DNA of 64,000 nucleotides from the NCBI RefSeq assembly GCF_000695795.1, contig NZ_JNCA01000014.1:1-64000 (forward strand), written 5' to 3'. Below the pieces are notes generated by a model. The model saw nothing but the letters and a program-made list of their open reading frames with translations, did not search any database and had not been told where the DNA came from. The translations under genes were made by a program, and so were the position numbers. This document shows, in pieces, positions 1 through 8,538 of this stretch. Every line of letters starts with the position of its first letter. The stretch's first letter is position 1. Source of the stretch: Flavobacterium seoulense. GTDB lineage: Bacteria > Bacteroidota > Bacteroidia > Flavobacteriales > Flavobacteriaceae.

Positions 1-270
1 AGTTAAAAGTCTGCGGAAAATTTTTAATAAAAAAACAGAATTGAAAATTTTTAAAATAGAATCATTAAAATAATTTACATGAAAATGATTATGCCAGATA
101 AATTCGACTTCCCTTATGATTTCATTTTCATACCTTTTAATTCCTGGATGACTTTTATTACAAATAAGAATAAATTTATCTTTTTTATTTGGCCAATTAT
201 TAATTAATGTAATTATATAAGTATCTAACCCTCCAATATAATAATTCTCAGTAAAAAGTGCAATTCTCAT
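1..270 (-). CDS. Glycosyltransferase, N-terminal part (cut by window edge)
   Basis: The first 90 codons of a minus-strand gene start with ATG at 270 and run open past position 1, so the C-terminus lies outside the window. The N-terminus MRIALFTENYYIGGLDTYI looks like the first beta strand and Gly-Gly loop of GT-B (GT4-like) glycosyltransferases, where the acceptor-binding Rossmann domain begins. The gene is 68 nt downstream of the flippase gene in the same direction, as expected for a transferase of a polysaccharide operon. The nucleotide-sugar-binding half is not visible, so donor and acceptor cannot be named. The gene is reliable, the family is likely, and the substrate is unknown. Confidence 0.75.
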   Translation of the reverse strand, partial: MRIALFTENYYIGGLDTYIITLINNWPNKKDKFILICNKSHPGIKRYENEIIREVEFIWHNHFHVNYFNDSILKIFNSVFLLKIFRRLLT

Positions 271-338
271 TTATTCCAATTATTTTTTATGAACATAATA
301 TAAAAAACTTTATAACCATATTTAAAAAGCAAATACAT

Positions 339-1871
339 TTACTTTTTTAAAACCTTTAAAGTCTTAATAATCTGCTTTCTCCATTTTTCAGAAACAAAAT
401 ATTGTATAAAAAAAGAGCTAATTATTAAGCCTCCTATAGTTCCTGATACTATTAATAAATTTATTTTAGACTTTTCCTGTGGCAAATAATTACTAACAAA
501 GAAAGAACCTAAAACTAAAAAAACCATAGGGACTAACATTGGTAGAAAAATAATTCTAATAGAACTTAATACATTATAATCCAAATAATCAGTCATCATC
601 TTAAAGAGAAATAATGCTGAAAAGATAAAAGCCATCAATTTAAAAATCGCAAACGAATTCACCCCAAAAAGATTAATGGTCAACATAATACCTGTCCAGA
701 AAATTACAGGCAATAAAGTACTGATAAAATACAATGTCTTTTGTCTTTCTTTAGCAATTAACATAAAATTCGTTGGATATGTAATAAATGCGAAAATATT
801 ACAAAAAACTAATATCTGAATTACTGTAACAGAATTTTCATAATTTGAACCAACCCATGAAAAAACTAGTGGTTTAGCTAAAATCGCTATTGCTACTATT
901 GGAAAAACGACAACAGGTGCCAAAATAGTAACAATTTGTAGATAAAACGTTTTTAATGCTTTTTCATCTCCTATACCTACGAAATGATTGAAACGGACAT
1001 TGAATGGAGAAAAAAGAATTCCAAAAATACTTCTAAAAAAAGAAAGTATTGTTAGACCTACAGCATAAATAGCTACCTTACTCGCTCCTATAAACATACC
1101 AATTGAAATAGAATCCAATTCATAATATAATATCCATGAAATAGTCATAAACAAACTAGCAAAAGCTAATCCTTTGGTTTTATCATATATTATTCTATTA
1201 AAATAAATAGATTGAATCAAACTTTTAAAATTATAATTATATCGATTTCTGGCAATTAGTAATGTAAATAATGCCGCAATAAAATTTACTATCTGTGTAA
1301 ACAAAAAATAACCTACTATATCATATCTTTCCTCTCTAAAAAACCATAAAACGGATAGGATTTTAAACACACTGCCAATAATATTCGTCCGTTGAATAAT
1401 AAAATCTTCCATCCGGATACCAAATACCATCTGTAACAAACGTTGTAGCAAAGTAGTAGGAGTAAAAACAGCTAAAATCAAAAGTAATGATGAAGCTATA
1501 TAGTACTGATTAGGAGTATCAATTCCTTTAACCAATAAGTGAGGGTTTGAACTCAAAACAAAAAAACCAACCGAAAATAATACCAGAAAGATTAATAATA
1601 TGAAATTAGTAAAACCAATCACTTTGATTTCTTCTTCCCTATTTCCTTTTGCAAAATATTCAGCCGCATATTTTTGTCCAGCTCCCAAAAATCCTAAATC
1701 AGCATATGCAAGGAATATTGAGAATGAAATACATACTGAATAAATTCCATAACTAACTGGATCTGAAGTAAGATAAGGAATAACTACAAACATGGAAAGA
1801 AAGTTCAACACGAGTGAAACACCTTGCCAAAGATAAATTTTAAGATAATTTTTAGTATAGGACTGTTCCAT
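339..1871 (-). CDS. Wzx-type polysaccharide flippase (MOP/PST family)
   Basis: This 510-residue protein is almost entirely hydrophobic, with roughly 12-14 predicted membrane segments separated by short basic loops. That is the usual size and layout of the polysaccharide transporters (Wzx) in the MOP superfamily. It starts with WQGVSLVLNFLSMFVVIPYL, typical of the first helix pair. Wzx proteins move undecaprenyl-linked repeat units across the inner membrane. The start ATG (1869-1871) overlaps the stop of the preceding gene by one base, which indicates translational coupling. The family assignment is firm but substrate specificity cannot be read from sequence. No Wzy polymerase is visible in the window. 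Confidence 0.88.
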   Translation of the reverse strand: MEQSYTKNYLKIYLWQGVSLVLNFLSMFVVIPYLTSDPVSYGIYSVCISFSIFLAYADLGFLGAGQKYAAEYFAKGNREEEIKVIGFTNFILLIFLVLFSVGFFVLSSNPHLLVKGIDTPNQYYIASSLLLILAVFTPTTLLQRLLQMVFGIRMEDFIIQRTNIIGSVFKILSVLWFFREERYDIVGYFLFTQIVNFIAALFTLLIARNRYNYNFKSLIQSIYFNRIIYDKTKGLAFASLFMTISWILYYELDSISIGMFIGASKVAIYAVGLTILSFFRSIFGILFSPFNVRFNHFVGIGDEKALKTFYLQIVTILAPVVVFPIVAIAILAKPLVFSWVGSNYENSVTVIQILVFCNIFAFITYPTNFMLIAKERQKTLYFISTLLPVIFWTGIMLTINLFGVNSFAIFKLMAFIFSALFLFKMMTDYLDYNVLSSIRIIFLPMLVPMVFLVLGSFFVSNYLPQEKSKINLLIVSGTIGGLIISSFFIQYFVSEKWRKQIIKTLKVLKK

Positions 1872-3052
1872 TATAACTTTAAAATTATTTCTATAAAAAT
1901 TTCAGACGACATTCTGTTTTTACTCTCTTTTGATGTCAAATATTTATATAAATAATCATTATATAATTCTTTGTCAACATACAATTCATTTGACTTTGTA
2001 GAATTAACTAAATCAAATTGTGAAACTGTACAATTTAAAACTTTACTTAAGTACAATGTTGTTTCATATAAATCATACATAATTTTCTTTTCAGCTTCAC
2101 AAGTGATAAAAAAAATAGGTTTCTTAAACAATATTGGAAAACTTATTGAGGTACTATAATTAGTAATAGCAAATTTACTATCCTTAACAAACTCACATGT
2201 TTGATTAAAAACAATTTTTCTGCCACAAAAAGGATTCTCTGTTTTATACTTATGTGCTTTAGGATGTGCGCATATCACAACTTTAAGATTATAGGTTTTC
2301 TCTATATAATCAAAATAATTATTTAATTGAGAATAATAAATATCAGAGTTAACAGTTTCAATACCTAAAATTGCAATATCAGGATGGTGCGGCAAATACA
2401 CGTCCAAAAAAACACAATAATCATCACTAGAAGAAACTGGAGTATTTAAAACTAATAAGTACTTATCGTAGTCAAAAAAATTAATCTCTACAATGTGTCC
2501 TGTCTTTAAATCATATTCACTACCAATACCTATTGTCCTACCTCCTTCTGATCCTGCTCTAAAAATGACATCAAAAGTCTTTATATAATTATTTTTCTTT
2601 AATTGTTTTGCTATTATATTTTTGAAAGCTCCAATTATTTTTTTAAAATTAAAAGACAAAATTGTTCTGGAGATTTTAGATGAAATATTTCTTTCAGGCA
2701 TGGGAAACATTCCCCTAGCAAAAAAACCTAATTTACAATTAAAAACTGTTAGAAGTCTAAACAACTTCCAAACACGAAATTCATAAGTTATATTCGTTAT
2801 AAAAAATGTAGAATTAATAGTAGTTAATAATAATTTATTTTTTAATTCTCTTAAAGAATAAATTTGTACAGAATTAAATTTATTAACATCATTTAAATCA
2901 TAATGATTATTAGGATTATTAGGAAAGTACAATTTTGATACATCCCAATATTCCACAATTAATCCATTATCAATACATTCATTAAGATAATAATCAGTAC
3001 AATATTTATCCGTAATCGATTGATAATTAATATAAACTACTTTATTAATCAT
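1871..3052 (-). CDS. Putative GT-B glycosyltransferase of unrecognised family
   Basis: I do not recognise a close named family for this 393-residue protein. It has no signal peptide or clear membrane span. The C-terminal half contains a His-Pro motif in CAHPKAH (residues 261-267), then F-x-G-R (275-278), T285-x-E-x-V-K290 and the serine-rich N-Y-S-T-S (298-302). HP followed by a Ser/Thr motif is the pattern of the C-terminal nucleotide-binding domain in bacterial sialyltransferase-like and capsule glycosyltransferases. The acidic-acidic-Gly motif of those families is not clear; the nearest match is S-E-G at 168-170. It sits between a flippase and an O-acetyltransferase, joined by 1- and 4-nt overlaps. 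A role in sugar transfer is inferred, and a nonulosonic-acid donor is only a possibility. Confidence 0.6.
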   Translation of the reverse strand: MINKVVYINYQSITDKYCTDYYLNECIDNGLIVEYWDVSKLYFPNNPNNHYDLNDVNKFNSVQIYSLRELKNKLLLTTINSTFFITNITYEFRVWKLFRLLTVFNCKLGFFARGMFPMPERNISSKISRTILSFNFKKIIGAFKNIIAKQLKKNNYIKTFDVIFRAGSEGGRTIGIGSEYDLKTGHIVEINFFDYDKYLLVLNTPVSSSDDYCVFLDVYLPHHPDIAILGIETVNSDIYYSQLNNYFDYIEKTYNLKVVICAHPKAHKYKTENPFCGRKIVFNQTCEFVKDSKFAITNYSTSISFPILFKKPIFFITCEAEKKIMYDLYETTLYLSKVLNCTVSQFDLVNSTKSNELYVDKELYNDYLYKYLTSKESKNRMSSEIFIEIILKL

Positions 3053-3603
3053 TTCTTTATTTCTTTAATAATTTTTGCGGGGCTTCCGACCGCTACTACA
3101 CCATCAGGTATAGATCTAGCAACAATTGAACCTGCTCCAATTACAGAGTTTTTACCAACAGTAACACCTGGTAATAAAATTGAATTTGCTCCAATCCAAC
3201 AACCATTTTTCAAAATTACTGCTTCATCTGGATAATAACCTTGATCAATCAGAGGAATATCCATTTGATCAAATTTGTGATTATTTATATAAATGTGTAC
3301 TCCACATCCCATCATTACATTATCCTCAATAGTAATTGAAGTTTTTAGACTTTCAGATTCTCCAAATAACATAACTCCTGGGCGGATTACCACACGATCT
3401 CCAATTTCTATATTCGAACATCCGACAGCATAGGCTCCAGGTCTAAAATCTGCTGTATCAGAAAAATGCTTAAATTTTCTTTTGCAAAGAGAAAGCATTT
3501 GTTTTTTATAGTATAATCTCCAATGAGTAAATGGATGATCAGGTCCAATTCTATCGGCTCCAACATTATACTTTATTTTTTTTATTATATCAATTATCAA
3601 CAT
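3049..3603 (-). CDS. Hexapeptide-repeat O-acetyltransferase (WbbJ/LbetaH type)
   Basis: The 184-residue protein has a short basic N-terminus and then imperfect hexapeptide repeats (for example [15 protein letters not shown] and [20 protein letters not shown]) that build a left-handed beta-helix. It ends in the [10 protein letters not shown] motif common to maltose O-acetyltransferase-like enzymes. The catalytic His is probably in the INNHKF loop. Such enzymes use acetyl-CoA to O-acetylate glycans or sugar nucleotides. It overlaps the HisF-like gene by 14 nt upstream and the next gene by 4 nt. It is distinct from LegH further up the operon, so it probably decorates the finished sugar or repeat unit. 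That target is inference. Confidence 0.85.
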   Translation of the reverse strand: MLIIDIIKKIKYNVGADRIGPDHPFTHWRLYYKKQMLSLCKRKFKHFSDTADFRPGAYAVGCSNIEIGDRVVIRPGVMLFGESESLKTSITIEDNVMMGCGVHIYINNHKFDQMDIPLIDQGYYPDEAVILKNGCWIGANSILLPGVTVGKNSVIGAGSIVARSIPDGVVAVGSPAKIIKEIKK

Positions 3604-4369
3604 TCCAATTCGCTAAATTTTCGCCTGATTCAATTAATTTTACTCGTGCTTTTGGAAGACCATCTCCTATGAAATTAAATAAATTTGCAGTAGCAACAGC
3701 ACTAACATTTTTATACTTTAATCCATCCATAAAATGAGATTCGTTTCCAGCCCCCCCTGCAATTATAAGTGGTATCTTAATCTTTGATTCAAACTTTTTA
3801 ATTGTATCAAAATCATATCCAAATCCGGTTCCATCTTTTTCAATAGAGTTTAGATATATTTCTCCTACTTCAAGTTTTTCCAAATAATGCAAATAATCTT
3901 CTAAATCAAGATTTATTTTAGTAGCTCCATCATTAATATAAACTTCATAAATTTCATCACTTTTCTTGTAATCAATTGAAGCTACAATGCTCTGTGAGCC
4001 ATATCTTTTTATTAATGCTCTAACTAATTCTGGATCTGTATGTAAAATAGTATTTAAAACTATCTTATCAGCCCCACTATTAAAAAGTAATTCTGCATCT
4101 TCCATTGATCTAATTCCTCCACCAGCTGCAATAGGAATAAAAACATCATTCACTAAATTTTCAATAGTTTTTGCAAAATATGTAATTGATTTATTATTAC
4201 GAGTTGCATTTAAAACTACTAATTCATCTAGGGAAAAGGCTATATTTTGAAATTTATAGTTTTTTTCAAGCCAATTTATATCACCCACTTTTTGCAATCT
4301 AAAGTTACGGCTCTGCATAAAAAAACCATCACTATAAATTAATGCGAATATTATTCTTTTTCTTAACAT
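3590..4369 (-). CDS. hisF: HisF-like subunit of a sugar amidotransferase (WbuZ type)
   Basis: The 259-residue (beta/alpha)8 barrel belongs to the HisF cyclase family but is a divergent paralogue. The general-acid Asp of true HisF at about residue 11 is Ile here (N-terminus [15 protein letters not shown]), while the second Asp (D133, SIDYKK) and the phosphate-binding AAGGGIRS loop (81-88) remain. In P. aeruginosa and Campylobacter glycan loci, such paralogues pair with a HisH-like glutaminase and a PP-loop enzyme to supply ammonia for sugar amidination, not for histidine synthesis. The start ATG overlaps the HisH-like stop by one base. Loss of the catalytic Asp and the gene context argue strongly against a histidine-pathway role. 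Confidence 0.88.
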   Translation of the reverse strand: MLRKRIIFALIYSDGFFMQSRNFRLQKVGDINWLEKNYKFQNIAFSLDELVVLNATRNNKSITYFAKTIENLVNDVFIPIAAGGGIRSMEDAELLFNSGADKIVLNTILHTDPELVRALIKRYGSQSIVASIDYKKSDEIYEVYINDGATKINLDLEDYLHYLEKLEVGEIYLNSIEKDGTGFGYDFDTIKKFESKIKIPLIIAGGAGNESHFMDGLKYKNVSAVATANLFNFIGDGLPKARVKLIESGENLANWNVDN

Positions 4370-4980
4370 TAGAATTTTTCAATAAAATTTTTCAACAACC
4401 TTAAGCCATTTTTTTGACTAAGTTCTGGGTGAAACTGTACACCTACAATATTGTTGTATTCAAAACTTGCAATAAAATCGGAACCATAATGACAATAAGA
4501 TTGGTTTATTTCGTGCTCACTAACCATTTTGTAGCTGTGAGTAAAATAAAAATCAGATTCATCTGACAATCCATCATATAGCTTTGATTTAATATCTGTT
4601 TTTAATTGATTAAAGCCTACATGTGGAACTTTTAGGTCTGTATTGTCAAACTTTATACAATGTGCATTCACAAATCCAAGTCCTGTTGTAAAACCATCCT
4701 CTGTACTTGAAGTACCTAAAAGTTGCATTCCTAAGCAAATTCCAATTAAAGGCTTATTATTTTTTACGGCAATCTCTTCAAGATATTTATCCAGATTGTT
4801 CTCCCTAATTTGAATCATTGCTTTTCTAAACGATCCAACACCTGGAAGAATTATTTTATCAGCGCTTTTAAGGGTTTCATAATCTGCAGAGATTACAATA
4901 TTATCAGCACCTAGATAGTTCAAAGCGCTAATAATAGATTTTATATTTCCCATGCCATAATCGGCTATCACAATTTTCAT
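4369..4980 (-). CDS. hisH: HisH-like glutaminase subunit of a sugar amidotransferase
   Basis: The 203-residue class I glutamine amidotransferase keeps the full triad: nucleophile C82 in GICLGMQ, with H184 and E186 in FHPE near the C-terminus. The N-terminus IADYGMGNIKSI matches HisH. The subunit releases ammonia from glutamine and should channel it through the HisF-like barrel encoded next door. It overlaps the preceding PP-loop amidotransferase gene by 4 nt (ATGA) and the HisF-like gene by 1 nt. No other his genes are present. Its role in acetamidino-sugar formation follows from the WbpG-HisH2-HisF2 precedent in P. aeruginosa O-antigen synthesis. Confidence 0.9.
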   Translation of the reverse strand: MKIVIADYGMGNIKSIISALNYLGADNIVISADYETLKSADKIILPGVGSFRKAMIQIRENNLDKYLEEIAVKNNKPLIGICLGMQLLGTSSTEDGFTTGLGFVNAHCIKFDNTDLKVPHVGFNQLKTDIKSKLYDGLSDESDFYFTHSYKMVSEHEINQSYCHYGSDFIASFEYNNIVGVQFHPELSQKNGLRLLKNFIEKF

Positions 4981-6122
4981 ATTGTAAAATCTTCTCCTGG
5001 TGTAAATTTAGGTGACCAAATACCATCTATTTTCTCAAACAGATCTTTGTTTGCATATTTATCTAAAACAGTATCAAATTCTTCTTTAGTCATTTTGTAA
5101 TACTCTAAAAACACATTAATTAAATCATGAGGATAAGCATTATCATACATTTTTACTAAGTTTAACGCTTGGTCTCTTGTCATTGATCCTCTTCTGATTT
5201 CGATACCTGCATCTTGAGTTGCTCTTCCGAATCCAAATTTCAAGTACATCAAATAAGCATGTAAAGTATATAAAGCCTGATCATTTTGTGAAAAGTTTGT
5301 AAATGTATCTAAGCTTCCTTCTTCTTTTTCAATTAATCCGCAGTGTTCTTTTGCTACAACATAATTTCTATAAGAATCCCAAGCTTCAAAATAAGACCAG
5401 TGCGTGAAAGAAAGTCCAATTTTCGAGACTTCTTCATCAGTAGGGAATTTAAAAAATGCTAAATCAGCTTCGGAAATATCTCCATCAGCTCTAATTCTGT
5501 CAAAAACTATCTGATGTCCTCCTTCTAAATATATCTTTTTCATATACTCGATATCATAAAGAGGATTATTTTTACTTTCTGTCGAACCTCCGTACTCAAC
5601 TTCACCATCTTCACCATAAAACATCAATGGTATTTTAAAGTTGGCTGCTGTTTTTATACATGCAGTCATAATAGCAATTAACCATCCATAATAAGGAAAA
5701 CCTTTTTCGATAAAACCATATTTATTAAGTCTGTCTAAAACCACTGGATTAGGAGAAATATGAATATGATCATATCCTGACTGAATAAAATTAAAAAGAT
5801 TTTGATCTCCAATTGGTAATGATAGTGCAGGACGTACAGTAACTGCTAATGGATTCATGCCATACTTATGCTTTAACATGTATGCAACATAAGATCCATC
5901 TTTACCCCCGCTGACAGGAACAATACAATCAAAATTTCCATTTGTAGATTTGTATTTTGTAATCAACTCGTCAAGTTGTTTTTGTCTATGTGACCAGTCA
6001 ATTTGTTTTTTTTCCTCCATCCACTGACAAGCATTACACCAACCTCTCTCGTCAAATGTAATTCTAGGTCTTGTAGACATGTTTAAACAATTCTTACACC
6101 AGGTTATTTTTTTTCCGCTCAT
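4977..6122 (-). CDS. N-acetyl sugar amidotransferase (PseA/WbpG family)
   Basis: The 381-residue protein starts with a four-cysteine zinc-like motif (C9, C12, C29, C32) and carries a PP-loop SGGKDGS (71-77) typical of ATP pyrophosphatases that activate an amide oxygen. This is the N-acetyl sugar amidotransferase family: PseA (Campylobacter), LPS WbpG (Pseudomonas) and Legionella relatives. They convert an N-acetyl group on a sugar to N-acetimidoyl using ammonia from a HisH/HisF-like pair, and both partners follow immediately. Because it lies directly behind legionaminate genes, the likely substrate is legionaminic acid or its CMP form. Which nitrogen is modified cannot be told from sequence. 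Confidence 0.9.
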   Translation of the reverse strand: MSGKKITWCKNCLNMSTRPRITFDERGWCNACQWMEEKKQIDWSHRQKQLDELITKYKSTNGNFDCIVPVSGGKDGSYVAYMLKHKYGMNPLAVTVRPALSLPIGDQNLFNFIQSGYDHIHISPNPVVLDRLNKYGFIEKGFPYYGWLIAIMTACIKTAANFKIPLMFYGEDGEVEYGGSTESKNNPLYDIEYMKKIYLEGGHQIVFDRIRADGDISEADLAFFKFPTDEEVSKIGLSFTHWSYFEAWDSYRNYVVAKEHCGLIEKEEGSLDTFTNFSQNDQALYTLHAYLMYLKFGFGRATQDAGIEIRRGSMTRDQALNLVKMYDNAYPHDLINVFLEYYKMTKEEFDTVLDKYANKDLFEKIDGIWSPKFTPGEDFTI

Positions 6123-6155
6123 TTCTACTATTATTATTTTATACTTTGATTTATA

Positions 6156-6899
6156 TTAAATGGCTGTCCAGCCTCCGTCAACAATTAAATTCTGTCCTGT
6201 AATATACTGAGAATCATCAGACAATAAAAAAGCAACTGTTGGCGCAATATCCTCTGGAGTACCTAATCTTCGCATTGGAACTTTTTTACAATAATTATTT
6301 ACAAAAATTTCATTCTGATTATCAAAAATTCCTCCTGGAGAAACAGTATTTACCCTCACTTGCAGTGGACCAAAATACGAAGCCACATATCTTGTAAAAT
6401 TTACTAATGCTCCTTTTATTGCCGAATATGCTGCCGGCATTGTCATAGTTGTTCCTTCATAAACATTGAAATCAGCACCAACAACTCCATAAATAGAGGC
6501 CATATTAATAATACTTCCATTTTTTTGACTTGCCATTTGCGAAGCAACTTTTTGAGTCAAATAAAAATAACTATTTAATTGCCAGTCAATATTTTGTTTC
6601 CATGAATCGAATAGAATATCTTCAAATTTATTTCCCCAATCTTTTGTTCTTGGATAAGCATTATTTACGAGTCCGTCAATTTTATTATATTTTTTTAAAA
6701 CTAATTCAAATGCTTTGTCAATTGATGAAGTATCTGTTATATCACAGTACACATTAGATAAATCTTCATTTGTTTCATGATTTATTTCAAAATTAACACA
6801 AAACGCTCCTTCGGAGATCAGCCGATTTACAATCGCTTTTCCCAAAAGTCCATTCCCTCCGGTAATTATAATTATTTTGTTTTCTAATCTATTATTCAT
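6156..6899 (-). CDS. ptmA: SDR oxidoreductase, PtmA-like
   Basis: This 247-residue classical short-chain dehydrogenase has the cofactor motif TGGNGLLG (13-20), an NNAY segment, the catalytic Ser in NMASIYG, the YSAIK active-site pair, and ends GQNLIVDGGWTAI. It resembles PtmA of the Campylobacter flagellin-modification locus, which is part of the CMP-legionaminate cluster. An insertion after the catalytic Ser (ADFNVYEGTTMTM) is shared by PtmA-type proteins. Its 8-nt overlap with the Gfo/Idh gene upstream suggests the two act together. The exact reaction in the pathway is not settled from sequence; supply of an amino-sugar precursor is one published idea. Confidence 0.8.
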   Translation of the reverse strand: MNNRLENKIIIITGGNGLLGKAIVNRLISEGAFCVNFEINHETNEDLSNVYCDITDTSSIDKAFELVLKKYNKIDGLVNNAYPRTKDWGNKFEDILFDSWKQNIDWQLNSYFYLTQKVASQMASQKNGSIINMASIYGVVGADFNVYEGTTMTMPAAYSAIKGALVNFTRYVASYFGPLQVRVNTVSPGGIFDNQNEIFVNNYCKKVPMRRLGTPEDIAPTVAFLLSDDSQYITGQNLIVDGGWTAI

Positions 6900-7818
6900 C
6901 TTTTAGGATAATCTTTAGTATTTCTATTGACTCTTTAAAAGAGTTCATTGGATGTATATTATTTCTCAAACAACTTATAAAATAATCTAACTGAAAATCA
7001 TAAGTATTTTTTACCTCAAAATTAGGAGCTTCAAAAACTACTTTATTATCATCGTTTAAAATTCGATTATTTACTAAATCAACTTCTAAAACTTCATTAT
7101 CAAAAACAACTTCGATTACTCTTTTAGATTTTTTTCTATAGTAATTTAATATAACATTTGCTGTAAATGTATCATACTCTAATATATAATTTGCATAATC
7201 AATTGCATCAATTTTTAAATTTGAAACACTTCTCAATGTTAAATTGCCTTTATTAGGAATTCCAAACAACCACGTTGTATAATCAAGTTCATGAAATAAA
7301 TCTAAATGAACCCCGCCACCCATGGATGCATTTGAGCTGTATACCTTTCTAAAATCTACATTAGGTCTCCAATCCGGTAAATATGAACCACAATATACAT
7401 TTACTTCATTAATTTTTAAATTTTCATTACTTAATTTGTTTTTTAAAAACTCAATACATGGATGAAATCTTAAATTACAAGCAACATAAGTAACAAGTTG
7501 TTTACGTACAATTATCTCAATTAATTTATCAACTCCTTTTAAAGTATGTACTGCAGGTTTCTCAATAAATAAAGGAATATTTAGTCCTGCTAATTTTTCA
7601 ATAAATTCAAAATGCAAATTAGTTGGATTTGAGATAATAGCAAAATCAAAAGAAGCATTTAAATTTTCAAGATTATAAATATTTTCAATTCCTTCTTCAA
7701 TTTCTGAATTTAAATTTGATCGTAATGCATAAATATTAATATCCTTTATCTTCAAATTTTGTAAAGCACTGATGTGTTTTCTGGCAATTGAACCTAAACC
7801 TATAATCAATATGTTCAT
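6892..7818 (-). CDS. Gfo/Idh/MocA-family oxidoreductase
   Basis: The 308-residue protein has an N-terminal Rossmann fold (GLGSIA, 7-12) and the Gfo/Idh signature EKP (86-88), followed by the alpha/beta substrate domain. It is probably an NAD(P)-dependent sugar dehydrogenase. It is wedged between legF (4-nt overlap) and the ptmA-like gene (8-nt overlap), a position held by ptmF in Campylobacter legionaminate clusters as I recall that locus. It could alternatively resemble WbpB, which oxidises UDP-GlcNAcA, but the WbpD/WbpE/WbpI partners of that route are absent. The family is certain; the substrate is inferred to be a precursor of the legionaminate pathway. Confidence 0.8.
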   Translation of the reverse strand: MNILIIGLGSIARKHISALQNLKIKDINIYALRSNLNSEIEEGIENIYNLENLNASFDFAIISNPTNLHFEFIEKLAGLNIPLFIEKPAVHTLKGVDKLIEIIVRKQLVTYVACNLRFHPCIEFLKNKLSNENLKINEVNVYCGSYLPDWRPNVDFRKVYSSNASMGGGVHLDLFHELDYTTWLFGIPNKGNLTLRSVSNLKIDAIDYANYILEYDTFTANVILNYYRKKSKRVIEVVFDNEVLEVDLVNNRILNDDNKVVFEAPNFEVKNTYDFQLDYFISCLRNNIHPMNSFKESIEILKIILKDE

Positions 7819-8537
7819 AATTCAAAATCAAGTTTGTTATTTTGAAGAAGATATTCCATAAACAGAAAATCAACTGGATGATCTAAGTCAAAACATACAT
7901 GATTCATTTCATATATTAAAGATCTGTCCGTAATTGCACTTTTTGTATCTTCATTAAAAAAAGATCTTCTATACCAGTAAAATGATGCATTTAACTCGTA
8001 GACTTTTGGTGCAGATTGACGAGTCATAACGCTTCCATCAAGATTGGTTTTAACTAACGAATAAAAACCTTCAGCGTTTTTCTCAACCATATTAAAATAT
8101 GGACTTCTTGCAGCTGGGTTCACAGAAAACAAATTTAATGCTTCAGGATTTTCAAGAATAATATTTAATGCTTTTTCAATATCCTCAAAAGTGCGCAAAG
8201 GAGAAGTCACATCAAGATCTAAAATAAAATCGTATTTGTCTTCTGCAATAGATTCTTCATAAAATAATAAATCCCTAATAGTATCTATTTTTCCTGCAGC
8301 ATCTGTTGCCAAATAATCTGGTCGGGAATAACTAGTCTTTAAACCAAATGACTCCGCTTTTTCTTTTATAGCTTCGTCATCTGTAGACAAAGCTACTTTC
8401 ACATCAAATTTTTCCTTTATTTTTTTTGTTAAGTCAATTGAATATCCGATTAATGACTTACCGTTAATATCTTTTATATTTTTACCTGGAATACCTTTAG
8501 AACCTCCTCTGGCACAAATAGTTATTAATATTTTCAT
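7815..8537 (-). CDS. legF: CMP-legionaminate cytidylyltransferase (LegF/NeuA/PtmB family)
   Basis: The 240-residue acylneuraminate cytidylyltransferase carries the P-loop-like signature ARGGSKGIPGKN (9-20) that binds CTP and the conserved LDLDVTSPLR segment. It activates a nine-carbon sugar acid to its CMP form, the last step before transfer. The length fits single-domain NeuA/LegF enzymes. It follows ptmE with one intervening base and overlaps the oxidoreductase gene by 4 nt. Sialic, pseudaminic and legionaminic synthetases are hard to separate by motif. The surrounding legB/legC/legH/legG/legI/ptmE genes are what point to legionaminic acid. Confidence 0.9.
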   Translation of the reverse strand: MKILITICARGGSKGIPGKNIKDINGKSLIGYSIDLTKKIKEKFDVKVALSTDDEAIKEKAESFGLKTSYSRPDYLATDAAGKIDTIRDLLFYEESIAEDKYDFILDLDVTSPLRTFEDIEKALNIILENPEALNLFSVNPAARSPYFNMVEKNAEGFYSLVKTNLDGSVMTRQSAPKVYELNASFYWYRRSFFNEDTKSAITDRSLIYEMNHVCFDLDHPVDFLFMEYLLQNNKLDFEL

Positions 8538-8538
8538 T

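Noticed and set aside
3590..4980. hisH and hisF as part of a histidine operon
   Set aside because: No other his genes are present, the HisF-like protein lacks the first catalytic Asp, and both overlap an N-acetyl sugar amidotransferase gene.
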